From NCBI GenBank assembly GCA_023053545.1, contig JAKZAN010000002.1, positions 3,208,375-3,272,374 of the forward strand: a stretch of 64,000 bases of DNA, read 5' to 3'. Positions 23,369 through 34,374 of the stretch are shown here, piece after piece. This DNA comes from Lepidurus packardi (lineage: Eukaryota > Arthropoda > Branchiopoda > Notostraca > Triopsidae). Position 1 is the stretch's first letter. Each line of letters opens with the position of its first letter. Position numbers and translations under genes: made by a program. The notes beneath the pieces were generated by a model. The model was not told where the DNA came from and ran no database searches. It worked only from the letters and a program-made list of their open reading frames with translations.

Positions 23369-24456
23369 ATGAAGAAATTTATGCTGCTTGTCCTAACCGT
23401 GTTGGCAGTGGTGATTTTTGCAGAAGAGCCATCAGTACCTGAAGCGGCCAATCGGTTTCTATTCACTTCTCGAACCAGTACTGCCTTGGTTTTCACCACT
23501 ACCACCATTCCCGTCACCAGGGCCGGGTAAATTAACTGAGTTACTTAACTATTAAAGTTAACTAAGTTCTGCATGTGATCGAATCGTTTTAATTTTGTAT
23601 ATTTGTTTCTCTTTTTTATCTATTTATCAGAACTTGCTACTCCCCTGGAGCTGACATCACTCAATGTCGTCGCCGCCGTGGCTTGGAGGAAACGCCTGAA
23701 ATTATCACGGAAAACAAGCATCTGTCCAACTTAACGGACATTATTGAACCTTCCAAACCCGAAAGGTATAACTATAAATATGGAGAATTTCCACCATTTA
23801 GCCCATAATAATTATTTTAATGATATTAGGGAATATTCTTAATCAAGTACGCAATGTCAGTACAATGTAACTAATTAAAAATTAAGCGAATTTTAAAAGA
23901 AAAGGAATATTCTCCTTAATACGTTTTGGGATTGGAATTTAGTGTCGTAGCAACAGCTGGCCCCGCTTTGGACGCCATTGTGCCCGAAATTCAAATACTT
24001 AATAAGGTTGAAGCTGAGAGCTCCTTTTCTGAAATAGACAAACTTGGTTTGATGAGCAATTTGGGTCGTTCCGCTTTCAAGTTGAATATCTACTACACGG
24101 TAAATGCAATAACTTATTATTTTAGTAATTAACTGGCTAAATGTTTTTAAGCCAATAAACCATGTTTTGTTATAGACCACAAGTACCGTCACCATTACCT
24201 CCTACACCACCACAATTTCCGGCTCGACTTCCACCTTCACCGTTAGTGTAAGTTATTCAAAATCCCTGATTTTTAACTAATTAGTTACTTTTTTTCCTGC
24301 CAATTTTATTATTATGAACGTAACCAGTCTAGTAAAAATGTTCTTAAAAATTTACTATACAGAATTTCAGTTTCAACACTTCTAACCTTTACGTCCATTT
24401 CCCCTCAGGGCTGTACTCCAATTGGCTGGACTTACACCACATGTCTGGCTGGCTAG
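23369..24456 (+). CDS. Tandem secreted-protein family, gene F (five-exon form)
   Basis: Five exons (23369-23526, 23631-23765, 23943-24099, 24176-24247, 24409-24456) give 189 residues. The signal peptide MKKFMLLVLTVLAVVIFAEE is followed by ANRFLFTSRTSTALVFTTTT, IPVTRAG, TCYSPGADITQCRRRRGLEE, TPE, a linker ending PSKPE, VVATAGPALD, then GLMSNLGRSAFKLNIYYT, the strand TTSTVTITSYTTTISG, and the tail GCTPIGWTYTTCLAG. The polybasic site is intact, but the cysteine before LGRS is Asn-preceded by Ser (no Cys), as in gene E. The strand exon is 72 nt and the tail exon 48 nt. Splice phases follow the family rule. The start could also be the in-frame ATG 12 bp later. No TATA box was found. Function unknown. 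Confidence 0.86.
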
Positions 24457-24794
24457 CTGACAAGGCAGCTTCAGATGCGAGTTGTAAATGATAAATACAT
24501 TGGTCAGTTATTCCTGTATGAAGTTTTATAAATTAAAGTAACAGTTAACTATATGTCTAAATTATTATAAGAAAGAGCGCGGAAGTTTTGCGACAATAGG
24601 ACGACTCGACAGAAGGACTTTGTGGATCTTTCAACAAATTAAGTAGCCCACCTTAATACTCGAGCTGGAAAGCTTAGCTTTTGACCAATTCAGAACTGGG
24701 GAAATCCCACGTTCAAAGAGCAGATGTTAAACTTGTCACGATTCTTGCATATTATTTTCTTTTTTGCCATTATTCTCTGGTGGTATTCGTAGGG

Positions 24795-24802
24795 TATAAA
24801 TA
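24795..24802 (+). promoter_or_regulatory. TATA box of pseudogene G
   Basis: TATAAATA, 68 bp before the relic ATG; the promoter word survives although the coding sequence is broken. Confidence 0.5.
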
Positions 24803-24862
24803 GCTTGAAGTTGCAAACGCATTGGACATAAGATCGCCAAGTGTTTAAGTTAAAGCAAGAAA

Positions 24863-25913
24863 ATGTTTCCGAAACCAAGTTTATGCCTCTAGGTCCCCAT
24901 CCTGGCGGTGTTTAGCGCGCAAACTGACGCTTCTGCACTCGCGGAACCTCTCGATCGCTTCCTAGCCATGACGCGGACTAGCATCCGTCATCCTTAGCGC
25001 AGCCACCCTTCCGACAACCGTACCGCGGTAATGAAAGCAGTCCCAATAGGGCTTTCTTACGTCATAAGAAATCCTAAGTTTTCTTAAGCTAGTCCGATAA
25101 ACTACAATAAGAACTCTTTCCTTATTCACAGGACCTGCTGTAATTCTAATGTAGTACTAACGCAATGCCGTCACCGTCGAGGAATCCAAGAACTACCCGC
25201 AATCGACAACTTAGACCGCGATTTGCACCTCAAGGAGATCCTTTCTAGTCTTTCTAAACCAATCACGTAAACACTCTAAACTTGTCAATCACAATTATTA
25301 TCTACCGGGAATTTTCTATATTAAGCTGTTCTCTTAACTATACACATTCCTATGAATTGGATAATTAAGTGTTTACCCTTAACTATACAGGCTTAACTTA
25401 CGATTTTATATTTCGTCCACTGGAAAATTCTACTATAAATGATCGATTAGCTATTATTGTTTAAAACATACATACATGTAATTACTGTAATAGTTAGAGT
25501 ACATACAATTACGATTCTGGAAATTCGCCTGTTTCTTAGTGTTGAACCAACGAAAGAACCCACATTGATCCAGCAGGCAACAGAATCCGATGAAGCATTC
25601 CTAGAAGATTCAACCGAGCTAGAAATACCTGCTCTACCTAATAGCTTCGGGCGTTCCGCATTAGGTCTTACCATTTGTCACGCTGTAAGTCCTCAAATAG
25701 AAACGAAACCGGTCTTTAGAACGCAAGGAATATAAGTGAAAACCGATTTTGCATCAAGTCTAGTAGTTAACTATATGACAAAACTCTTGTATTATTTATT
25801 TGAACAACTACTCGGCAACCACGAGCGTCATCCTCACCAAATTCTCCATAACTGAAGAAGTTTCGAGGTCAGCGATTGTACTCCATCTGGTTTTCCCCTT
25901 CTCAAAGTGTTGA
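24863..25913 (+). pseudogene. Tandem secreted-protein family, pseudogene G
   Basis: A decayed copy with recognisable exons at about 24863-25028, 25132-25266, 25540-25684 and 25815-25913. Exon 1 has an in-frame TAG at codon 10, inside the signal peptide (after MFPKPSLCL), continues as LAEPLDRFLAMTRTSIR, then changes frame into VILSAATLPTTVPR. Exons 2 and 3 are intact, with correct phases and splice sites: TCCNSNVVLTQCRHRRGIQE, and VEPTKEPTLI through LEIPALPNSFGRSALGLTIC. Exon 4 starts ATTSVILTKFS but its expected AG acceptor is CG, and a further frame change precedes the CTPSGFP tail. The basic site is weakened (RHRR) and the middle Cys is lost (NSFGRS). Two breaks, one stop and one splice-site loss make translation of a full protein very unlikely. 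Confidence 0.82.
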
Positions 25914-26402
25914 CAGACGATTAGAGTTGGTAATAAATTGGCAAGAATGTATCTTCTTAACTGATCTTCTGCATACGTTGAGCTTGTTTGCAATTCTTTT
26001 CCATTACTTTACGTTCCCCAATTGGCAAGCCAAGAAGAAATCGTTATTAAATATCGCAAAAAAACGATTCGCTTCTCAGGATATAGCAACTCTACAGACT
26101 TTTGGACAGGTGCAATACATTTGCAAGTGCCCCAGAGGTCATTGAGCAGTGGCGCAACTCATATCCATGTATGCTAATGATGTACCTAGGTCAGGAGACT
26201 TTTTCCTTGTCTGGTTTAGTAAAGCGTATAGTGTTGTACCTCCCATGATTCTCGATGGGGCCAAAACTGGTAGTCCGTGCCAAAAACGTAAGGAAAAAAT
26301 AGCGAAATGTAACAAGCTTTTACAGGCACTTTTGAATTGACGAAGTACTCAAGGGGAGGAGACCAAAGTCTGATAAAACAAACCGGTACTGGGTCTACTG
26401 TG
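25914..26402. other. Intergenic region between pseudogene G and gene H
   Basis: Open frames at 25876-26145 and 26149-26340 (+) have no recognisable domain. Non-coding as far as I can see. Confidence 0.4.
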
Positions 26403-26410
26403 TATAAATA
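26403..26410 (+). promoter_or_regulatory. TATA box of family gene H
   Basis: TATAAATA, 106 bp before the ATG. Confidence 0.65.
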
Positions 26411-26508
26411 CTAGGAGTTTTAACGCACTATTCGCCAGGATTCTCCCATCCTTAAGTGAGTGAAATCGAAGGTTCCAGGTTAGACCAGAGTAAAGTGTTC
26501 CAAAGAAA

Positions 26509-27430
26509 ATGTACAAGTTGGTACTTTTGTTCGTACTGGCGGTAGTTACTGCGAACAGGGAACCAGAAAGGGCCGGCCGCTTTTTGGCGGCTACCAGAAC
26601 CTCAACTGTAGTAGTTCTGAGTACTACAACGATTCCATCCGTTGTCAAAAGGTATACATTCTCTAAGGTAAGGGTTAATTTGGAGCTTTAACTAAAAATC
26701 TGACTCCTATCAGGACATGTTGGACTGCAGCTCCTGCTGCAGCCGTCCTCACCATGTGCCGTCGTCGCCGAGGAATCGAAGAACAGCCAGACGTCATTGG
26801 CTTCCAAGCTCCTTTTGACATCAAGCCTTCGAATACCCTACCGTAAGAGTGGTTAGTTTTTAATTCGTGTAAGCCCATCCTAAATTTTCCTGTGCTCTAA
26901 AGATTTCTCATTCAAAGCTTAAAAAGGTTTAATTATTAGAGTTTAGAGATACTCAAAAGCCCACATCACACTTAAGTTTGAAACGAAACATTGGTTGCGA
27001 ATGCACTTGTCTAAGATTCAGATCTTCAACTAGATTGCAAACGACAGCCTTACCCGATTTTGAAGAACCAAAGGCTTTCGGACTCGTCGATAAAGCGAAG
27101 AATGTTTTAGAGCCTTCCACCGAAGTTGAAGTTAGTGGCATGGAAAACTGTTTGGGTCGGTCTGCCTTCGGAATTACAATTTTCTTTACGGTAAGAAATG
27201 ACTTTTTCAAACTTTTCCTATACATTAAAAAGTTGGAAAAAGAGTTTAAAATTGGAGATTGTAAACTGAGGAGTTGGAAATTGGAGTTTAAAATTGTATT
27301 AATGCTCCATCATTATTCTTAGACTTCGACTACTGTGGTACTAACGTCCTTTTCGAAGAGCACTTCAGGAGCTACTACCTTCACATTGTCCAACTGTTTC
27401 CCCAGTGTGCTTGAAAGCGATAAATGCTAA
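26509..27430 (+). CDS. Tandem secreted-protein family, gene H (four-exon form)
   Basis: Four exons (26509-26651, 26714-26842, 27034-27190, 27323-27430) give 178 residues. The signal peptide is MYKLVLLFVLAVVTA, then AGRFLAATRTSTVVVLSTTT, IPSVVKR, TCWTAAPAAAVLTMCRRRRG, IEEQPDV, LQTTALPDFE, EVEVSGMENCLGRSAFGITI, FFT, TSTTVVLTSFSKSTSGATTF and a tail NCFPSVLESDKC. It belongs with gene I (TCW, MCRRRR, VVKR). The exon 3 acceptor is the second AG (CAACTAG), which restores codon CCA across the junction. The tail is less like CTPAGFPY than in other copies but keeps the cysteine spacing at both ends. The first intron is 62 nt. Function unknown; secreted and probably cleaved. Confidence 0.86.
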
Positions 27431-28952
27431 ATGTAGAGCTGATCCGGTACATTATCCGTTGATACATATTTATTGTTACAATTTAAATCATTGAACCAAT
27501 ATTGCCCAAACTTGTTCGAGGTAAATATCTTTGTCACACTTTTTGCTCCCATTTGTTGCGTTTATTTTACACCACTGATTGCTAAATACAAAATTCGAGT
27601 GAAAATTACAGGGTATAGTTTTAAATAATTTTATTTAGCTTGGATTCAAGTTTATAAATCATTATACTTAGCTTTAAAAACGAGAACATTTTTATAATAT
27701 TGAGAAATTTACACATTGTAAGGAAATGAATAAGGTTGGAATCGCTAAAGCCATTGTCAATATTAAAAAGAAAGATAAATGCAGCAATTGGCATTTGTCA
27801 GACTTTGCTGAATGTAAATAAAATAAACTGCAAAATGTGTTACACTACAATAAAATGCTTATAGTTTCCAAATTAAAACGTAGTTTACAATATTTCATTT
27901 GTGATTTCAAACCTGTCAATAAAGTACCTTTGAATTCTGCCTTTGTATTAATATTGCTAAATTCAGTGCCGATAAGGTAACGAAATATAGTAAATTTAAA
28001 ATAACTTTCTAATGACATAATGGCAGTAAGATAGCCAGATACGTAATAACGTTGTTCGAACAATGTTTAACCTAACAAACCAACATATTTGAGGTATCAT
28101 TTCGTCATTAACCTTGCTTCATTTATAATGTATACTTTTTTGTTTGACGACGTGACCCATAGTTTAGGTGTACACACTTTACTATTGTAAAACTTTTATT
28201 TTGACGTGACCTGCGTCAAGTCCTTCTCGATGAAGCTTACCTTTCATCTAATTCAATCAGCAAGCATGCAGTCACAGAAAAACTTCAGTAGTGATGTTAT
28301 CCAAAGATTGGACTTGAGATAGAACTGACCTAACGCAACAAAATCGTAAATAAGCTGACAAATAACGGAAAACGTAAATAACGAAAGGCATCGAAATGTT
28401 GGATAATATTGTTTAAAGTTTTAGTTGCCTACCTCCTAGTTTTGATATAAGCAAATAAGACAACATTTAACCGTAAAATTCCCCAAAATGGATTCCAATG
28501 AATAGATCATTTCAGATGAGGCAAAATTCAAAAGTCAGGGCACGATCACTACAGGTTGCCGGTACTGGCTAGCTAGCTGTATACATAATATACCTTATTA
28601 TTAGGAAAGTCTAAAGCAGTAAATAGGATGGCAGCATACATTTTGCCTTTGTAAAACGAAGACAGACAGAGTATGCACCAGGCGTAACTGCTTGATCTGC
28701 ATGAATCAGAAATCTGAAATACATTGCCCATAGCCACGTAACGCAGTCAAAAAGCACTACGCTAGTCATACGCCAGGTCAACAACGATCCTTTTTACAAT
28801 ACATGCTGCTTCGTAAGAAATACAAAGTTCGAATACCTGCGGAAGTTCACTGTAACAACGCCTTGAAAAGATTCAAAACAAAAGTTTGGCACACCCTAAG
28901 CACGCATTTCGCACGCAAATGCAGGAGGAGCTTAAAAGCGTTTAAGAATCGG
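27431..28952. other. Intergenic region between genes H and I
   Basis: AT-rich, non-coding. No family fragments, RNA genes or repeats recognised. Confidence 0.5.
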
Positions 28953-28960
28953 TATAAATA
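28953..28960 (+). promoter_or_regulatory. TATA box of family gene I
   Basis: TATAAATA, 112 bp before the ATG. Confidence 0.65.
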
Positions 28961-29064
28961 CCGGTAGCGTTTACGCAAAACGCCACATTGCACAATTTTT
29001 GCTTTCCACCTCTGCAGCAGTAAGCTTGAGTAGGGCAGTCTTCTCCCGCCCACAACCAACAAGA

Positions 29065-29963
29065 ATGTACAAACTGGTATTTTTCGGTTTCCTGGCAGTT
29101 GTTTGCATTAGTGTTGCAGGATTGCCAGCGGAATCGGAAGCGGCTTACCGCTTCTTGGTGGCTACTAGGATCAATACCCAAGTTATTTTTAGCATTACAA
29201 CGATCCCCACTGTTGTCAAAAGGTTCGTGTTGGAAGATCTTTCGTACTATCTCAACGTTAAGTACAACCATTCTTCTGTTAAAAAAATCCTTTTCCCTGT
29301 TTTTCAGGACGTGCTGGGTAAAGATAGGAGGTGCTGCTCCTGAGCTCACCATGTGCCGCCGTCGCAGAGGAATTCTAGAAGAGCCTGAAATCTTAGGCTT
29401 GGAAGATATCAAGCCTTCAACTGTAGTACCGTACGTTTTTCTTCTTTTTCTTGTTATTACATAAATAATCACCAAATCGTTTAAATATTTCTTACAATCA
29501 AGTAGTTTGAAGATTTTAGTTTTTTAAAGTAGGAAAGAAAAAAAATCTTTGGAAGTTCAAACCCCTCTAATAGACTTTCCGAATCAATTTTCATACAGTC
29601 TGGATGCTACGGTCCAACCCCAAGAACTGGACAAACTTGTTTCAGAAATTTCCTCAGAAGTGACCAATAGCAATACCGACCTGGAAACATCCTCCGATGT
29701 AGAAATTAGTGGTATTGAGAACTGCTTATTAGGTCGTGCAGCCTTTGGAATTACTGTTTTCCAGACAGTGAGTATCCTGATTCTGAAATTAAATAACGTT
29801 TTTATGTCAGACTTCGGAGTTTTTTTTAATAATTATTCTAAATTGTTATGTTCAGACCACTACCACAGTTGTAATAACTACCAAAACAACTTCCACGTCT
29901 GGAGATGTAACGTTCAGCTTAGGCTCGTGTGTCCCAAGCCAGGTTATAAATAACAAATGCTAA
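29065..29963 (+). CDS. Tandem secreted-protein family, gene I (enlarged third exon)
   Basis: Four exons (29065-29222, 29308-29430, 29533-29767, 29856-29963) give 207 residues. The signal peptide is MYKLVFFGFLAVVCISVAG, then AYRFLVATRINTQVIFSITT, IPTVVKR, TCWVKIGGAAPELTMCRRRR, GILEEPEI. Exon 3 is 235 nt against 145-175 in the relatives: it opens with a lysine-rich stretch (KEKKSLEVQTP) and carries about 26 extra residues of linker before DVEISGIENCLLGRAAFGIT, VFQT; note the extra Leu in CLLGR. Exon 4 (108 nt) is TTTTVVITTKTTSTSGDVTF ending SCVPSQVINNKC. The enlarged exon could come from use of an upstream acceptor, because the expected position before LEVQTP has no AG. Closest to gene H. Function unknown. 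Confidence 0.84.
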
Positions 29964-30771
29964 GCTTTGTTATTTAATTACGACCCTGACGACAGCTACG
30001 GTGCTTTACTGAAAAACATAATTTATAATGAATCGGTGATAATGTATTCCCCGTTTCGACAAATTCTTGATATCTTTTACCCGTTGTGTTCTCCGAATAC
30101 AAGACTCATTAAATTAAAACATAACTGTTTGATCCGTTTAAATTAAATCCATAATTACTTTAAATCTCCTCTGGTTTAGTTATTAGGAATTCTTATACAC
30201 TTTCACCCTTTCACTGAAGTTAAAGAAAGGTTACTAGATTCCCCACAAACAGACAACATTTCAATTCATGATCAATTCATTACTGCAATATTGCAAATGC
30301 CCTTATCCTACTTATAGTAGGATGAAAAATTGACAATTCAGCATTGAAGTTTTTACAGGCTAAAGGCCCAACTGCGAATCCCTGTGACGAGTCTAAAAAA
30401 ACTGGTCCCACCAGTCAAAAATGTTTTCCAACCTGAAACTCCGCCCTTGTCAGGTAGTCCTGTCCGACCTGGCTGTGTACACAATTTATCGAGAAGGAGG
30501 AGAATTTTTAAAACTATGTAAAGGTCAACGTCCAACCATCTAAGGAAGCAAAGCACAGGAAATAAGAATAGGCGATTCGGTGAACCGGAGCCTCTGTTAC
30601 TGAGAACGAGCAAAACCGATCTAACTGGATCTGTCAAACTATTCTGAAATAACTCGTTTAACTAGTTTTGAATACACGAAGCGTTCAATGACTCGCTTCG
30701 TTGACGATCGCATCTATAATTAGTTTTTTGGCAGCGTAACCAGTTAAATTTTTTTCATACCCTGGATTCAG
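29964..30771. other. Intergenic region between genes I and J
   Basis: Non-coding; an open frame at 30353-30637 (-) shows no recognisable content. Confidence 0.45.
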
Positions 30772-30779
30772 TATATAAA
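30772..30779 (+). promoter_or_regulatory. TATA box of family gene J
   Basis: TATATAAA, 102 bp before the ATG. Confidence 0.6.
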
Positions 30780-30873
30780 TGGTAGTGGATATCAATCCTA
30801 CATAGATTCTTCTCTAAGCTAGACACAGTATATACAAGTACCGATTCCCAAAATTTTACGTTTTGTCTTGACA

Positions 30874-32206
30874 ATGCAAAAACTCGTGATTCTCCTGACG
30901 GTAGTTGTAGCCGTCGTTTCGGCCGAAGAATTAGCGCCCGCTAACCGTTTCTTACTAGCCGCGACACGTACTGCTACCAGCGTCATCCTAAGCACGACTA
31001 CCGTGCCTAGTACCGTAGCCAGGTAAATGTGTTTTGGTTCAAGATTATATTTTAAGGACAATGTTCTTTAACGAAGCTCTTCTGTTGCTTCTTAACTGAA
31101 ACTCTAGAACTTGCTGGAAATCCGCTGCTGGGTCTCCAAGTGTTTCCCAATGTCGTCGACGTCGTGGTATCGAAGAACTTCCCGAATTGAAAAAATTCGA
31201 CGAAGGCTTAAACCCACTGGAAATTAAAGCGTCTGTCACCAAACCCCTTGCGTAAGTCGACTTTATAGTAATGCGTGATGTTGCGCTGATTCCAGAATGG
31301 CGTCTCTTATCGAAATGCTGTGATTCGTTATCGAATTATGCTGGTTGTAAATTCACTAAGAAACCTATTGCACCCTTACCCTAAACAAGGGTAAGAGATC
31401 TTGAACTTGGCCGACTCCATTTTGAACCCTTACTCAACTACCTGACCCTTTGCTGGATCAGCCAGCTGACCCTTTTATCCACCTTTCCCCCTCTTTGCAA
31501 TAAAGGGCTCCCGTTATCTGCAAGAATGAATTTCCAAAGAGATAGGGTCTCCCTTCCGTGACTTGCATTTCCGTCGCCTCCCTCAAGCATGAATTTTCCG
31601 AGGAGGAAAGGAAAGACGGCGGTTGAGTTGGCAGGGTGAAAAAAATAAATAAAATGGGATTCACCGTTTTCATTCCGAAGATGGTTCTACAAAGACGAAT
31701 ACCCTAAGCATTTGAGGTCGTTATAGCTCTGTAACGAAACTGCAGAAAATAAAGCCTTACACAGTCAGCATCAGCAAAAAATAAAATAAAAATTTAATCG
31801 GCATGTGAATTAAAGTCGCGAGGGAGATTTTATTTTAAAATTTATATCTTTGATTTTTCGTTAAACTAGTGTCGAACCCACCGCGGCTCCCGCAGTGCTT
31901 CAGTTTACCGAAGAGAACTCCGCAATCGCTCTTCCCGTCAAGATCACGGAAGTCGAATCTTCCTCTCATCAGGAAGTGGAAATCAACGGTTTCGAAAACT
32001 GCGCATTCGCTCGCTCTGCCTTTGGCGTCACCATCATCTACACGGTAACTTAACAAAGAAAGCTCGCTAATAAAATGTAAAAAAAATCCTTCCTTTAGGC
32101 CACCACCACCGTGATGATCACTTCTTACAGTTTCACAATATCTGGTACTTCCTCATTCGAAGTTAACGGTTGCACTCCTTCCAACTTCTGCTTCTCCAAG
32201 TGCTAA
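30874..32206 (+). CDS. Tandem secreted-protein family, gene J (four-exon form)
   Basis: Four exons (30874-31022, 31108-31251, 31870-32044, 32099-32206) give 191 residues. The signal peptide is MQKLVILLTVVVAVVSAEE, then PANRFLLAATRTATSVILST, TTVPSTVAR, TCWKSAAGSPSVSQCRRRRG, IEELPEL, a linker, VEPTAAPAVL, EVEINGFENCAFARSAFGVT, IIYT, ATTTVMMITSYSFTISG-like strand, and the tail GCTPSNFCFSKC, which has one more cysteine than gene D. LGRS is changed to FARS. The second intron (31252-31869) is long. It shares SPSTVAR-type exon 1 features with gene D. An AATAAA follows 72 bp after the stop. This is the last intact copy in the array. Confidence 0.86.
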
Positions 32207-32277
32207 TTTTAATTCCCCGCTCATTAATTTATTCGTTAAGTATATAGTTTCCAAACTGTAGAGTTTGTGTGTAAAGA

Positions 32278-32283
32278 AATAAA
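32278..32283 (+). terminator. Polyadenylation signal of gene J (AATAAA)
   Basis: Canonical hexamer shortly after the gene J stop codon. Confidence 0.6.
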
Positions 32284-34374
32284 AGCATAGTACCCAACTC
32301 TCTTGAAACACATATTTTTGAAAATCTTAATTGTCAAAAGAAAACGGCCCTGAAACTCGAAACGTTGTTTCAACATATAATTGACCTGGAACTCAAAACA
32401 CAGAAGGAGCTCTTAAGACGTGCAACATTTTGTTTCTGCATAAGCACATCAGCAAACCCCAAAAAGGAAAAGGGTCATGGTCAGAACTTGTTCGTCTTGC
32501 GCTACGTATGCATAGTGGCACTTGAAGAGTTCAAAGAACTTCACGAAAAGGAACCGCGACCAAGAAAGAAACCTTGAATTTAAATTGTTAATTATACAGA
32601 CGCTTCTGCCAATAAACTAATGAATCCCAAACTCAAACTTGTTCTCACATGTGAAAACCCTTACACTGTACAAAAACTGGTTTCCGGTTCAAGAAAATGA
32701 AGAAAAAAATCTTTCACATGCCAAAGTTCTCCATCCCAGCAATCAACCCTTTCGTGGCTTTGTCATGCTCTGTGGGACCTTCAGAACCTGTCTATAACAA
32801 AATTGTATTTGTATATTACTATAAATTTTTTTACACAATTTTTTCACACTTTGGTCGTTTGAAATCAGTAAGGAGTCGATGACCTAGCGAAAGACAACTG
32901 GTTCTTGCGGTTCATTGCAAGAATAGTACCAAATAGTAAGAAAAAAAATACCAAAGTACTAGTTCGGTGTGTCATAACAATTTACTGTTAATTCTCCCAT
33001 AGGCGTTTATAGTTAGAGCATGAAAAATCCCTTATTCCACTCCTGTTTACCTTCTGTGATTCAAAAAGACTTGTGCGAGTTCCAAAATCATTTAACATAC
33101 TTTAAGAGACACAGAGAATGTTAAACCCGAATAATTGAACTTTCATCGGGACAAACTGCTTCAATATTGAGAACTTTAAATGTTATGTGTCTGTGACCTA
33201 TATGCAAAGACCTATACATAATGTAACTTATAATCTTAATGGTAGGCTACCAATCATGAGTGCACATTATGTAGACAATTATTTGCATGATTAATAAATG
33301 CAACATTTACTAAATGGCTAATAATTCATGGATGAGTTTCATCTTAGTTTAAATGTGTTAACTTTCTTTTGTTTTAATTTGTACGTGTTTTAAAATGTTT
33401 CAAATATTTTTAAGATCTCTTCACTTTTTCATGAAACGTGATTTTTCCTTTAGATATGGTGAAATATGTATTTCTTGAGTTTTTTTTTTAAATGTCTAAG
33501 ACAAAAAGATTCCTAAAATTTATAAAACTTGAAATGTCTTTTCCCTTCTCAGAAATCTTCAAACACGTCAAACTTCTTTTTTTTAACTTTTTTTTTTTCA
33601 AATGTCTTCAAAGCTGGAACTTCTTTTCAATGTAAAAGTTTGGGGGAAAATCCTTAACAAAACGTATTTTATTGCTTTATTATTAAAAATTAACTGCTTG
33701 ATTGAACTGACAATATTTGTTCACGAAATATCTGAAACGTCTAACCAAGTTAATTCAACTTCTCGAGCTCTTACCATTACATAATTTTCCCTTCTTTTTC
33801 CATCATTTTACCGCTTTACAGATAACTGTAATTATTTTTTAAAAAATGAAAAGACAAAACAGCCAAATCACTGCGGTAAATTACTATTCACCTACATGAA
33901 AGGGAAAAACCAGTTGGGTCAATGCATTCTTTTTCGACGGTCAAGGGCTTCGCTGGACCAGCTCAAATTTGGCAATGATTTTCTGGACAAATAAACATCA
34001 TCCATAAAAACTCTGGCTGCACTTGGCAAAACTACCAGTTTCCTGTGTCATTTTTTACTGTGTACTCGCTAATACTTCTGCACAAAAAAGGGTTTACACA
34101 TGCCATTTTACTTTCAACCAAAAGTCCTACAATTCTTTTCTTTCCAACTCAATAAACATTTTAATAGAACCATTCATAAACGACAAAAAAGGTCTAATTA
34201 ATTCTTAGTGGAATAAGAATCATTCAATTAGGAAATAGAAAACTACCCATCTGAAATTAGCAGTTAAAAATGGAAAATATCAAATTTAAATCGAAATTTC
34301 AAAAAGAAGAAAAGAAAAGGAAGGGTTTTCAATAAAATAATGAAACACAAATCTACTCTTAATAGATGATTTCG
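32284..34374. other. Intergenic region between gene J and remnant K
   Basis: Strongly AT-rich, with T-runs near 33480, 33580 and 33830. No gene or family fragment recognised. Confidence 0.5.

Noticed and set aside
25876-26340. Possible transposase fragment downstream of pseudogene G
   Set aside because: I compared it with Tigger-type DDE regions, but the resemblance was limited to isolated residues and not convincing.
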